DNA from: Lentzea albida
GTDB taxonomy: Bacteria; Actinomycetota; Actinomycetes; Mycobacteriales; Pseudonocardiaceae
Direction of reading: 5' to 3'
DNA length: 64,000 nucleotides
Assembly: GCF_900111005.1 (NCBI RefSeq)
Contig: NZ_FOFV01000001.1
Span: 806,001 to 870,000, forward strand
Shown: positions 16,144 through 24,081 of the stretch, in pieces
How positions within the stretch are numbered: the stretch's first letter is position 1
How the letters are laid out: the number at the start of each line of letters is the position of its first letter
Position numbers and translations under genes: made by a program
Notes under the pieces: generated by a model
The model's input: the letters and a program-made list of their open reading frames with translations, nothing else
Database searches by the model: none
What the model was told of the DNA's origin: nothing

Positions 16144-16842
16144 TCACTGAACGGGTTCGGCGATGACCACTCTGTTCGCCTCGTACCCCTGCTGACCACC
16201 GATCCAGGTGCCGCCACAGGTGACGAGGACCAGCCGGTGCGGGCCGCGCGGGCCGAAGAACTCGACCGCGCGCGCCGGGAGCTCCTCCTTGCGCACGGTC
16301 TCGATCTGCTTGATGCGGAACCGGAACTCCTTGCCCGCGCTGTCGGCGATCACGACCTCACGGCCGTTCTGCGCCTGCCACAGCTCCGCGAACGGGCCCT
16401 TCGCGCCCTTCCAGTCGACGTGCCCGGCCAGCACCGTCGCGCCCTCGGCGCCGCTGATCTCGGTGCCCCACCACGTCGCCTCGCCGATGCCGTCGGGCAC
16501 GGGCAGCACGCCGTCCTTCACCTCTTTGCGCACCAGCGTCGCCGAACCGCCCGCGGGCAGCCGCACGGACCCCGGACCCGCCTTGGGCGGCGCGGGCTGC
16601 TGTTGCCGCGGAGCCGGCTCGGCGGGCTTGGCGTTGGCCGTGTTCGCACCACCGACCAGGCCGGTGAGGTCGGGACCGCGGCCGGTGCTCAGGCTGTCCG
16701 CGACCGGCCCCGGCGCGACCACCGGGATCTCGTCCGCGACCGCGCGTCCCTTGACGACCGCGGTCTCGGACGTGCCGACCAGAACGCTGGCGGCGGCCAC
16801 ACCCGCCACCAGCGCCCCGGTCAGGAAAGCCCTGCCACTCAC
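16144..16842 (-). CDS. Sortase (class E/F type)
   Basis: 232 residues from GTG 16842, overlapping the upstream surface-protein stop (GTGA). An N-terminal membrane segment (FLTGALVAGVAAASVLVG) is followed by a Pro-rich linker and the sortase beta-barrel with the catalytic His in VLAGHVDWKG, Cys in LVLVTCGG and Arg in YEANRVVIAEP. Sortases cut a C-terminal sorting motif and link the protein to the cell wall. The overlapping upstream gene is the probable substrate. Short size and the single TM resemble the small sortases of actinomycetes. Confidence 0.88.
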   Translation of the reverse strand: MSGRAFLTGALVAGVAAASVLVGTSETAVVKGRAVADEIPVVAPGPVADSLSTGRGPDLTGLVGGANTANAKPAEPAPRQQQPAPPKAGPGSVRLPAGGSATLVRKEVKDGVLPVPDGIGEATWWGTEISGAEGATVLAGHVDWKGAKGPFAELWQAQNGREVVIADSAGKEFRFRIKQIETVRKEELPARAVEFFGPRGPHRLVLVTCGGTWIGGQQGYEANRVVIAEPVQ

Positions 16843-18227
16843 TGCCTGCGCCACACCAGGAAGCCTGCCAGCGCCGCACCGAACAGCACGAGGCCGCCCA
16901 CCGCCAGCATCAGGCCCGGACGCAGCTGCGTGTCGAACGACGCCGTCGCGACCGGCGTCTGCCCGTCCGCGCCCGCCGGGATCGTGCTGGGCACGACCGG
17001 CTTGTTCGGCTTGTTCACCAGTTCCAGCGCGAGCGTCTGACCCGCCGCGAGCGTGCCGCACGCGGACGGCGGCGCCTTCGGGTCGAAGAACTCCTCGTAC
17101 CCCTTGGGAGCGGCCACCTCGACGAGGCAGATCTCCTGCGGCGTGCGCAGGTCCGGCACCTCGACCGTGCCGTCGGCGCCGGTCTGCAGCACCAGCGGCT
17201 TGCCGTCCGTCCCGACGAGGTCGGTGTCGTCCTGCTTCTTCGCCGCGGACGTCTGGTCCTTGGCCGTGACGCGCAGCGCGACGCCCGCGATCGACTTCTT
17301 CGTCTCGGAGTCGATCTTCGTGATCTTCACGGCGCCGGGCGCGGTCTTCGCGGTGGTGTTCGCGGCGGCGTTCAGCTTCTTCTCGCCACCGGTCGTGACC
17401 ATGCGCTGCATGTTCTCGGTCTGGATGGGGAAGTGCACGACCGGGCGGTCGGCGGGGGAGTCCGCGACGGCCGCGATCGACGGCTTCGGGCCGGTGGCGA
17501 TGAGCTTGACCACGGCGGGGCTGCCGTCCGCACCCGTGGTCGCCGTGCCGCTGGTGGCGCCGTCGGCGAGCTTCGCGTCGGTCAGGGTGAAGGCGATCGG
17601 GGCGTTCGTGACGCCCTTGTCGTTGGCCTTGACCAGCGACAGCGTCCAGCTGGACTCGGCGTCGATGACCAGCGGTTCCTTCGGCGCGGTCGCGGTGAGC
17701 GTCCACGGGCCGCGGTTGGCCTCGGCGTCGGCCTTGATGCGCGCGACGGTGTCCATGACGGACTGCGGCAGGCGCGCGGCGTAGAACTCCGCGTTGTAGG
17801 CGAGGCGCTTGGCGTCGGTCGTGTCGTACGTGACCTCGCCGTCGGGAGCCGACGTCCAGCTGTGCAACAGGTGCGCGAGCGCCGCGGCCTCGTCCGGGGA
17901 CTTGGTCGTCGAGTAGCGCAGCAGCAGGTAGGAGATGTTCGCCGCGATGTCGGGGGCGAGGTCCTTGCCCGCCTTGGTGCGCAGCGCGTCGCCTTCCTTG
18001 TAGCCGACATCGCTGTCCGGCGCGGGCAGGGCGTACTGCACGCACCACACCTGCTTGTCCTGCCACATGTATGAGCCGTGCCACTCGCTACCCGGTGTGG
18101 CGTTGGGCTGGAGCCCCGACGCGCTGTGGCCGATGCCCTTGACGCCGACTGCGGTCGCCGTCGCGGGGACGGTCAGGAGCGCCAGCCCCGAAACCACCGC
18201 CACGGCGGCCAGACGTTTCCAGCCCAT
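16839..18227 (-). CDS. Surface protein with thioester-like and SpaA-like domains, probable sortase substrate
   Basis: 462 residues. Sec signal peptide at 1-26; an N-terminal domain with WCVQYALPAPDSD and AALAHLLHSWTSAPDG that looks like a TQXA/thioester adhesin domain but with no clear TQxA glutamine; a middle Ig-like region; a prealbumin/SpaA-like domain (VKITKIDSETKKSIAGVALRV ... PQEICLVEVAAPKGY); then a Pro-rich stalk, one membrane helix and a basic end (FLVWRRQ). No canonical LPxTG is present before the helix; the nearest sequence is VVPSTIPAG. Its overlap with a sortase gene implies anchoring, so either a divergent sorting signal is used or the protein stays membrane-bound. Confidence 0.8.
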   Translation of the reverse strand: MGWKRLAAVAVVSGLALLTVPATATAVGVKGIGHSASGLQPNATPGSEWHGSYMWQDKQVWCVQYALPAPDSDVGYKEGDALRTKAGKDLAPDIAANISYLLLRYSTTKSPDEAAALAHLLHSWTSAPDGEVTYDTTDAKRLAYNAEFYAARLPQSVMDTVARIKADAEANRGPWTLTATAPKEPLVIDAESSWTLSLVKANDKGVTNAPIAFTLTDAKLADGATSGTATTGADGSPAVVKLIATGPKPSIAAVADSPADRPVVHFPIQTENMQRMVTTGGEKKLNAAANTTAKTAPGAVKITKIDSETKKSIAGVALRVTAKDQTSAAKKQDDTDLVGTDGKPLVLQTGADGTVEVPDLRTPQEICLVEVAAPKGYEEFFDPKAPPSACGTLAAGQTLALELVNKPNKPVVPSTIPAGADGQTPVATASFDTQLRPGLMLAVGGLVLFGAALAGFLVWRRQ

Positions 18228-18545
18228 GGTGAATCGTCATCCCCTCTGACCTGTGAGATCCCGCGTGCGAGCTTCTCGTTCCCCCACACCGGGGACAAGC
18301 CGCCACGAGGGGGAAGTGTGTCGTCACTGAGGGTGTGACTGTGAATGGAATGTGACCGGGCTTACGGCCTTCGTGAGGGACACGCCGCGACACGCCGCAG
18401 TCTCATAACGCTCTGGAGTTACCGCGGTATTTGCGCACGTGTGATCGTCGTCGGGGGTAAAGTCGCCTTTACCGATGGGGAACATGGCACCGAGCGTGCT
18501 CGTTGTACCCCGTGACGGCGTAAAGCAACGCCCCAGGAGGACCAG
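18228..18545. promoter_or_regulatory. Divergent promoter region with a perfect palindrome
   Basis: 318 bases between the surface-protein gene (minus) and the BI-1-family gene (plus). GGTAAAG (18456-18462) and CTTTACC (18467-18473) form a perfect inverted repeat with a 4-base spacer, a likely operator. An AGGAGG ribosome site at 18535-18540 belongs to the plus-strand gene. No further gene was seen. Confidence 0.4.
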
Positions 18546-19352
18546 GTGCGCTCGAGCAGCAACCCGGCTTTCCGTAACCTGCCGACAGGCGGCGGTTACG
18601 GAGGCTACGCAGGCTTCGGCCAGCCAGAACAGGCTGGCTACCAGCAGGCCCCGCCGCCGCTGACCAGCGAGCGGCCGATGACGATCGACGACGTCGTCAC
18701 CAAGACGGGCATCACGCTCGCCGTGGTGGCCGCGACCGCCGTCGTCACGTACCTCATGCAGGCGTGGTTCCTGCTGTTCCCGGCCGCGATCATCGGCCTC
18801 GTGCTCGCGCTGATCATCACGTTCAAGCGCAACCCGAGCCCGCCGCTCGTCATCGCCTACGCGGCCGTCGAGGGCATCTTCCTCGGCGCGTTCAGCGGCA
18901 TCATCGGCGGCGTGATCGACAACATGACCAGGACCCCCGGCCAGGGCGTCGTGGTCATCGGCCAGGCGATCATCGGCACGATCGGCGTCTTCGCCGGCAT
19001 GCTCGTCGTCTACAAGACGGGCGCCGTCCGCGTCACGCCGAAGTTCACCAAGTGGATCACCGGCGCGCTCATCGGCGTCGGCGTCCTGATGCTCTTCAAC
19101 CTGATCATGAGCTTCTTCACCGACGGCGGCCTCGGCCTGCGCAACGGTGGCGCGCTCGCGATCATCTTCAGCCTCGTCTGCATCGGCCTCGCGGCGTTCA
19201 GCTTCCTGATCGACTTCGACGCCGCCGACCAGGCGATCCGCGCCGGCGTGCCGGCCAAGTTCGCGTGGCAGATCGCGTTCGGTCTCACGGTCACCCTGGT
19301 GTGGCTGTACACCGAGATCCTGCGCCTGCTGTCGTACTTCAACTCGGACTGA
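18546..19352 (+). CDS. Bax inhibitor-1/YccA family membrane protein
   Basis: 268 residues from GTG 18546, with AGGAGG 5 bases upstream. A cytoplasmic N-terminal ~45 residues rich in Gly, Tyr and Gln is followed by seven hydrophobic segments, including a core with FKRNPSPPLVIAYAAVEGIFLGAFSG and a C-terminal FSFLIDFDAADQAIRAG that are hallmarks of the actinobacterial YccA/BI-1-like group. Members are proposed Ca2+/H+ leak channels or stress-related proteins. No operon partner on the plus strand. Role in this organism unknown. Confidence 0.88.
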   Translation: MRSSSNPAFRNLPTGGGYGGYAGFGQPEQAGYQQAPPPLTSERPMTIDDVVTKTGITLAVVAATAVVTYLMQAWFLLFPAAIIGLVLALIITFKRNPSPPLVIAYAAVEGIFLGAFSGIIGGVIDNMTRTPGQGVVVIGQAIIGTIGVFAGMLVVYKTGAVRVTPKFTKWITGALIGVGVLMLFNLIMSFFTDGGLGLRNGGALAIIFSLVCIGLAAFSFLIDFDAADQAIRAGVPAKFAWQIAFGLTVTLVWLYTEILRLLSYFNSD

Positions 19353-19370
19353 CGCTTCGGGTGTGCTGGA

Positions 19371-19398
19371 GGGGCGTTCCGCTGCGGCGGGGCGCCCC
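19371..19398 (+). terminator. Hairpin terminator after the BI-1-family gene
   Basis: GGGGCG..CCGC pairs with GCGG..CGCCCC around a short TGCG loop, with two mismatched positions, and a CTT follows. It lies 20 bases after the stop. Confidence 0.5.
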
Positions 19399-19542
19399 TT
19401 CGGCGTCGTGTGGGAGGCGAAGTTCTTCTCGCGTGAACGAGCAGGTCGAGGTGTCCCGCCTCTTGGTCGACCATGTGGGGCATGGCGCGAATCGCCCTCT
19501 ACCGTCATCGCACGAACAACGCGCACAACTGAGGGGGAATGC

Positions 19543-19953
19543 GTGGACACCGCATATCGGCTCGTCCTGGAACCGCCGTCGCTCGACGACTACCAGCGCC
19601 TGCGCAAAGAATCAGGACTGAGTGAACGCCCGCGCGAAGAAGCCGAAAAGGGCCTCACCGGCGCATGGGCCAGCGCAAGTGTCATTCACGTGGAATCAGG
19701 CGAAACCGCGGGCATGGGCCGTGTGGTCGGTGACGGAGGCACGTACTTCGTCGTCATCGACATGGCGGTGCTGCCCGAGCACCAGCGCAAAGGCCTGGGA
19801 GACGCGATCCTCACCGCGCTGCTGGCGAAGATCCGCGAGGCAGCACCAGGCGCGCTCGTCAGTCTGCTCGCCGACCCGCCCGGCCGTCGTCTCTACGCAC
19901 GACACGGCTTCGTGGAGAGCGCACCGGACTCAGTCGGGATGTGGCGGCGCTAG
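19543..19953 (+). CDS. GNAT-family N-acetyltransferase
   Basis: 136 residues from GTG 19543 with GAGGGGG upstream. The acetyl-CoA binding region reads VVIDMAVLPEHQRKGLGDAIL, with the Q/RxxGxG/A motif as QRKGLG, and the C-terminal half ends LYARHGFVESAPDSVGMWRR. It transfers acetyl from acetyl-CoA to an unknown amine. Convergent with a small Cys protein gene whose stop overlaps by 4 bases. Confidence 0.85.
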   Translation: MDTAYRLVLEPPSLDDYQRLRKESGLSERPREEAEKGLTGAWASASVIHVESGETAGMGRVVGDGGTYFVVIDMAVLPEHQRKGLGDAILTALLAKIREAAPGALVSLLADPPGRRLYARHGFVESAPDSVGMWRR

Positions 19954-20159
19954 ACCCGCCAGCGCACGTCCGGCAGGTCGCTGCCCACCTTGATCAGGCA
20001 GTCGGTGCACAACGCACCGGCCTGGGCGCGCGAGACGCGTTCGTCGGGAACCGAATGTTCGCAGACGGCCTCGTAAAAGCTGCGCGACCCATCGGCTTGA
20101 TCGAGAGAGAAAGCGTGGCATTGCAGGTCATATTCGCTTTGCCACCACACGTACGGCAT
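19950..20159 (-). CDS. Small Cys-containing hypothetical protein
   Basis: 69 residues from ATG 20159, chosen over the upstream ATG (20180) because AAGGAGGGG sits 6 bases before it. It has four Cys and two His: QCHAF, VCEHS and CTDCLIKVG, a spacing that could bind zinc. No signal peptide or membrane segment. I do not recognise the family; it looks like a small cytoplasmic zinc-ribbon-like protein of actinomycetes. Confidence 0.65.
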   Translation of the reverse strand: MPYVWWQSEYDLQCHAFSLDQADGSRSFYEAVCEHSVPDERVSRAQAGALCTDCLIKVGSDLPDVRWRV

Positions 20160-20253
20160 GTCCGACCCCTCCTTGCTCATCGGTAGGGACGGACTTCCCC
20201 TCGCCTGATGACGCCATTGAGCGATGTTTGTCTCATCGGCGGAAAGGGGGCAG

Positions 20254-20290
20254 GCAAGTAGCTCCGTTCGGGTGAAGCGGAGCTACTTGC
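20254..20290. terminator. 13-bp inverted repeat downstream of fadA
   Basis: GCAAGTAGCTCCG (20254-20266) and CGGAGCTACTTGC (20278-20290) are a perfect inverted repeat with an 11-base loop. On the minus strand a short CCCCCTTT follows, so it most likely ends the thiolase transcript. Confidence 0.6.
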
Positions 20291-20320
20291 AGGCGTCAAT
20301 TTGCAGATCTTGACGAATGG

Positions 20321-21541
20321 TCAGCTCAGGCGCTCGATGACCATCGCCATGCCCTGGCCGCCGCCGACGCACATGGTCTCGAGACCGAACTGCTTGTCGT
20401 GGAACTGCAGCGAGTTGATCAGGGTCGTGGTGATGCGGGCACCTGTCATGCCGAACGGGTGGCCGACGGCGATGGCGCCGCCGTTGACGTTCAGGCGGTC
20501 CAGGTCGATGCCGAGGTCCTGGTAGGACGGGATGACCTGGGCGGCGAACGCCTCGTTGATCTCGACGAGGTCGATGTCGGAGACCGACAGGCCCGCGAGC
20601 GCCAGCGCGCGCTTCGAGGCCTCGACCGGGCCGAGGCCCATGATCTCCGGCGACAGGCCCGAGACGCCGGTCGACACGATGCGGGCGAGCGGGGTGATGC
20701 CGAGCTCGCGGGCCTTCGTGTCGGACATGACCACGAGGGCCGCGGCGCCGTCGTTGAGCGGGCAGCAGTTGCCGGCGTTGATCCGGCCGTCCGGGCGGAA
20801 GACGGGCTTGAGCTGCGACACGGCCTCGTAGGTGACGCCGGCGCGCGGGCCGTCGTCGGCGGAGACCACGGTGCCGTCGGGCAGTTCGACCGGCGTGATC
20901 TCGCGCGCCCAGAAGCCGTCCGCGATGGCCTTCTCGGCGAGGTTCTGCGAGCGGACGCCGAACTCGTCCATCTCCTGGCGCGAGATCCCCTTGAGCAGAG
21001 CCAGGTTCTCGGCGGTCTGGCCCATCGGGATGTAAACGTCCGGCACGACGTCGAGCGTGCGCGGGTCGACCCACTCCGAGGCGCCCGAGGCGGCGACGGA
21101 CGCGGTGCGCGCCTCGGCCTCGCCGAACAGCGGGTTGTGCGTGTCGGGCCACGAGTCGGAGCTGCCCTTGGCGAACCGCGACACGGTCTCGACACCGGCC
21201 GAGATGAACACGTCGCCCTCGCCCGCCTTGATGGCGTGCAGGGCCATGCGGGTGGTCTGCAGCGACGAGGCGCAGTACCGGGTGACGGTCGTGCCGGGCA
21301 GGTTGTCGTAGCCCAGCAGCACGGACACGACGCGCGCCATGTTGAAGCCCTGCTCGCCGCCGGGGAGGCCGCAGCCGAGCATCAGGTCGTCGATCTGCGC
21401 GGGGTCGAGCTGCGGCACCTTGTCCAGTGCCGCGCGGATCATCCGTGCCACCAGGTCGTCGGGACGGACGTCCTTCAGCGAGCCCTTGCCCGCGCGGCCG
21501 ATGGGGGAGCGGGCAGCGGAGACGATCACGGCCTCAGGCAT
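20321..21541 (-). CDS. fadA: Acetyl-CoA acetyltransferase (thiolase)
   Basis: 406 residues from ATG 21541 (a GTG sits directly before it). Thiolase motifs are complete: acyl-enzyme Cys in TRYCASSLQTTRMA near residue 90, NGGAIAVGHPFGMTGAR with the catalytic His, and the second Cys in ETMCVGGGQGMA near the C-terminus. It cleaves 3-ketoacyl-CoA with CoA in beta-oxidation or condenses acetyl-CoA. It matches the position of M. tuberculosis fadA3 next to an exported SGNH gene. Chain-length preference cannot be told from sequence. Confidence 0.92.
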   Translation of the reverse strand: MPEAVIVSAARSPIGRAGKGSLKDVRPDDLVARMIRAALDKVPQLDPAQIDDLMLGCGLPGGEQGFNMARVVSVLLGYDNLPGTTVTRYCASSLQTTRMALHAIKAGEGDVFISAGVETVSRFAKGSSDSWPDTHNPLFGEAEARTASVAASGASEWVDPRTLDVVPDVYIPMGQTAENLALLKGISRQEMDEFGVRSQNLAEKAIADGFWAREITPVELPDGTVVSADDGPRAGVTYEAVSQLKPVFRPDGRINAGNCCPLNDGAAALVVMSDTKARELGITPLARIVSTGVSGLSPEIMGLGPVEASKRALALAGLSVSDIDLVEINEAFAAQVIPSYQDLGIDLDRLNVNGGAIAVGHPFGMTGARITTTLINSLQFHDKQFGLETMCVGGGQGMAMVIERLS

Positions 21542-21632
21542 CACGGAACTCCTCGTTGAGAGTCAGGGTCGCCGTCGAGCCTAGTTAACGGCCGCTCACC
21601 CCGGCCAGCGCGAGTGACGAGCATTCCGAAAC

Positions 21633-22505
21633 TCACACGTGCCGCTTCTGCAGCCACGCCGACACACGTGACGGCCGCATCGCCAGCGCCGCCGCGGACC
21701 GGATCGGCGCGCTCGGACTGCTCCACCCCGCCCACAGGCCGGCGACCTGGCACAACGGCGCCAGCAGCACGCCCGCGGCCGCCTCGTAGCCCGCCGCGCT
21801 GGGGTGGAACCGGTCCGAGCTGAACATGTCGGCGTGCCGCGCCATGAACTCCGGCGCCAGCAGGTTCCCCAACGACACCGGAACACCACCCGCCTGACGC
21901 ACGGCGACCGTCTGCGCGGCCGCCAGACGCACGCTGTAGCGGTGCCCGATCGCCCGCAACGGCTGCGCGATCGGCCGCACGGTCCCCAGGTCGGGGCACG
22001 TGCCGACGACCACGCCGCACCCGATCGCGCGCAGCCTGCGCACCTGCTCGGCCAGCAGCCGCGCCGACGCGGCCGTTCCCATCCGCGACGTCACGTCGTT
22101 CGCGCCGATGATGATCAACGCGACCTGCGGCGCGTCCCGCACGGCCGCGTCGACCTGCGGCACCAGGTCACGCGTGGTCGACCCGCTCACGGCGTACGTC
22201 GACAGGCGCACCGGCCGTCCCGCCTCCTCCGCCAGCGCTTCCGCCAGCAACACGCCCGGCATCTGCGAGGGATGGGTCACACCGACCCCCACAGCCATCG
22301 AGTCGCCGAGCACCGCCAGCCGCACCGGGTCGCCGCCGTCGTCGAGGTACACGCCGTCCGGCGCCGGCCACAGGTGCTCCAGCACGCCGATGGCCACCCG
22401 AGCACGTCTTCCCTGCTCCGTAAGCAGGCCGACCAGCGCACCGGACAGCCCTCCGAGCGTCGCGGCGGTCATCGCCACCGCGCGCAGCGTCCTCAGCCCG
22501 ATCAT
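21633..22505 (-). CDS. Exported SGNH/GDSL-family hydrolase
   Basis: 290 residues from ATG 22505 with the strong ribosome site AAGGAGGTGG. An N-terminal hydrophobic segment (about 5-30) acts as a signal or anchor. The catalytic Ser is in LAVLGDSMAVGVG, the oxyanion Asn in IIIGANDVTSRMG and the His in DRFHPSAAGYEAAAG. This is the actinobacterial group found between thiolase and cystathionine beta-synthase (Rv1075c in M. tuberculosis, from memory). Probably an extracytoplasmic esterase. Divergent from cbs. Confidence 0.87.
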   Translation of the reverse strand: MIGLRTLRAVAMTAATLGGLSGALVGLLTEQGRRARVAIGVLEHLWPAPDGVYLDDGGDPVRLAVLGDSMAVGVGVTHPSQMPGVLLAEALAEEAGRPVRLSTYAVSGSTTRDLVPQVDAAVRDAPQVALIIIGANDVTSRMGTAASARLLAEQVRRLRAIGCGVVVGTCPDLGTVRPIAQPLRAIGHRYSVRLAAAQTVAVRQAGGVPVSLGNLLAPEFMARHADMFSSDRFHPSAAGYEAAAGVLLAPLCQVAGLWAGWSSPSAPIRSAAALAMRPSRVSAWLQKRHV

Positions 22506-22622
22506 CCGCGCCACCTCCTTCCCCGGAATCGTCGGCCGCGCTGTTCGAATCAACCTCCGCAGCCACTAGAGCTACGCTTCGTCCCGCTATCTCGGAGAGT
22601 GGGAGCAGGGGAGTAGATACCG

Positions 22623-23993
22623 GTGGAGTACGTCGAACACGTCGTCGATCTGGTCGGCAACACGCCGCTGGTCAAGCTCAACTCGCTGACGACGGGCATC
22701 AAGGCCACGGTGCTGGCGAAGGTCGAGTACCTGAACCCCGGCGGCAGCGTGAAGGACCGCATCGCGCTGCGCATGGTCGAGGCGGCCGAGAAGTCCGGTG
22801 AGCTCAAGCCCGGCGGCACGATCGTCGAGCCCACGTCCGGCAACACCGGTGTCGGCCTCGCCCTCGTCGCCCAGCGCAAGGGCTACAAGTGCGTGTTCGT
22901 CTGCCCGGACAAGGTCAGCGAGGACAAGCGCAACGTCCTCAAGGCCTACGGCGCCGAGGTCGTCGTGTGCCCGACCGCCGTCGCGCCCGAGCACCCGGAC
23001 TCCTACTACAACGTCTCCGACCGGCTGGTCCGCGAGATCCCCGGCGCGTGGAAGCCCGACCAGTACTCCAACCCGGAGAACCCGGCGAGCCACTACCACC
23101 AGACCGGCCCCGAGATCTGGCGCCAGACCGAAGGCAGGATCACGCACTTCGTCGCCGGCGTCGGCACCGGCGGAACGATCTCCGGCACCGGCCGGTACCT
23201 CAAGGAGATCTCGAACGGCGCCGTGACGGTCGTCGGCGCCGACCCGGAGGGCTCCGTCTACTCCGGCGGCACCGGCCGCCCGTACCTCGTCGAAGGCGTC
23301 GGCGAGGACTTCTGGCCCGAGGCCTACGACAAGACCGTCGCCGACCAGATCGTCGAGGTCTCCGACGCCGACTCGTTCGACATCACCCGCCGCCTCGCCC
23401 GCGAGGAGGGCCTGCTCGTCGGCGGTTCCTGCGGCATGGCCGCCGCCGCGGCGCTGCGCATCGCCCGCGACCTGCCCGAGGACGCCGTCGTCGTAGTGAT
23501 CCTCCCCGACGGCGGCCGCGGCTACCTGTCCAAGGTCTTCAACGACCGCTGGATGGCCTCCTACGGCTTCCTGCCGCCCGACTCGACCGGCGCCACCGTC
23601 GGCGACGTGCTGCGCCGCAAGGGCGGCATGCTCCCCGACCTCGTGCACGCCCACCCGAACGAGACCGTCGGTGACGCCGTCGCGATCCTGCGCGAGTTCG
23701 GCGTCTCGCAGATGCCCGTCGTCAACGCCGAACCGCCGGTCATGGCCGCCGAGGTCGCGGGCGCGGTCAACGAGCGCGACCTGCTCGACGCGCTGTTCAC
23801 CGGCAAGGCGCAGCTGTCGGACCGCCTCGACAAGCACATGTCGCCGCCGCTGCCGACCCTCGGCGCCGGCGAGCCCGTCGGCATCGCCATGAACGCTCTG
23901 TCACACGCCGACGCGGCCCTCGTGCTCGAGGACGGCAAGCCCGCCGGCGTCGTCACGCGGCAGGACATTCTGGGCTTCTTGGCTGGTCGCTGA
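22623..23993 (+). CDS. cbs: Cystathionine beta-synthase
   Basis: 456 residues from GTG 22623. The PLP domain has the Lys in NPGGSVKDRIALRM, the phosphate-binding PTSGNTGVGLA and GVGTGGTISGTGRYLK; residues from about 330 form two CBS domains (VHAHPNETVGDAVAILREF ... HADAALVLEDGKPAGVVT). It condenses serine and homocysteine to cystathionine in transsulfuration. With metB 1.3 kb downstream it forms the transsulfuration pair separated by an RDD-domain gene. No heme-binding N-terminal extension, as expected in bacteria. Confidence 0.94.
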   Translation: MEYVEHVVDLVGNTPLVKLNSLTTGIKATVLAKVEYLNPGGSVKDRIALRMVEAAEKSGELKPGGTIVEPTSGNTGVGLALVAQRKGYKCVFVCPDKVSEDKRNVLKAYGAEVVVCPTAVAPEHPDSYYNVSDRLVREIPGAWKPDQYSNPENPASHYHQTGPEIWRQTEGRITHFVAGVGTGGTISGTGRYLKEISNGAVTVVGADPEGSVYSGGTGRPYLVEGVGEDFWPEAYDKTVADQIVEVSDADSFDITRRLAREEGLLVGGSCGMAAAAALRIARDLPEDAVVVVILPDGGRGYLSKVFNDRWMASYGFLPPDSTGATVGDVLRRKGGMLPDLVHAHPNETVGDAVAILREFGVSQMPVVNAEPPVMAAEVAGAVNERDLLDALFTGKAQLSDRLDKHMSPPLPTLGAGEPVGIAMNALSHADAALVLEDGKPAGVVTRQDILGFLAGR

Positions 23994-24081
23994 GCGTGGA
24001 AGCCCGTGCGTCCGATAGCGTGACGCCCGATCAACACCAGTCTCACTCGTACACGGCCCAGCCAAGGGGGTTGGAAACCGG

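Noticed and set aside
22506-22622. SAM-sensing riboswitch upstream of cbs or metB
   Set aside because: The leaders are short and no conserved S-box core or multi-stem pattern was visible.
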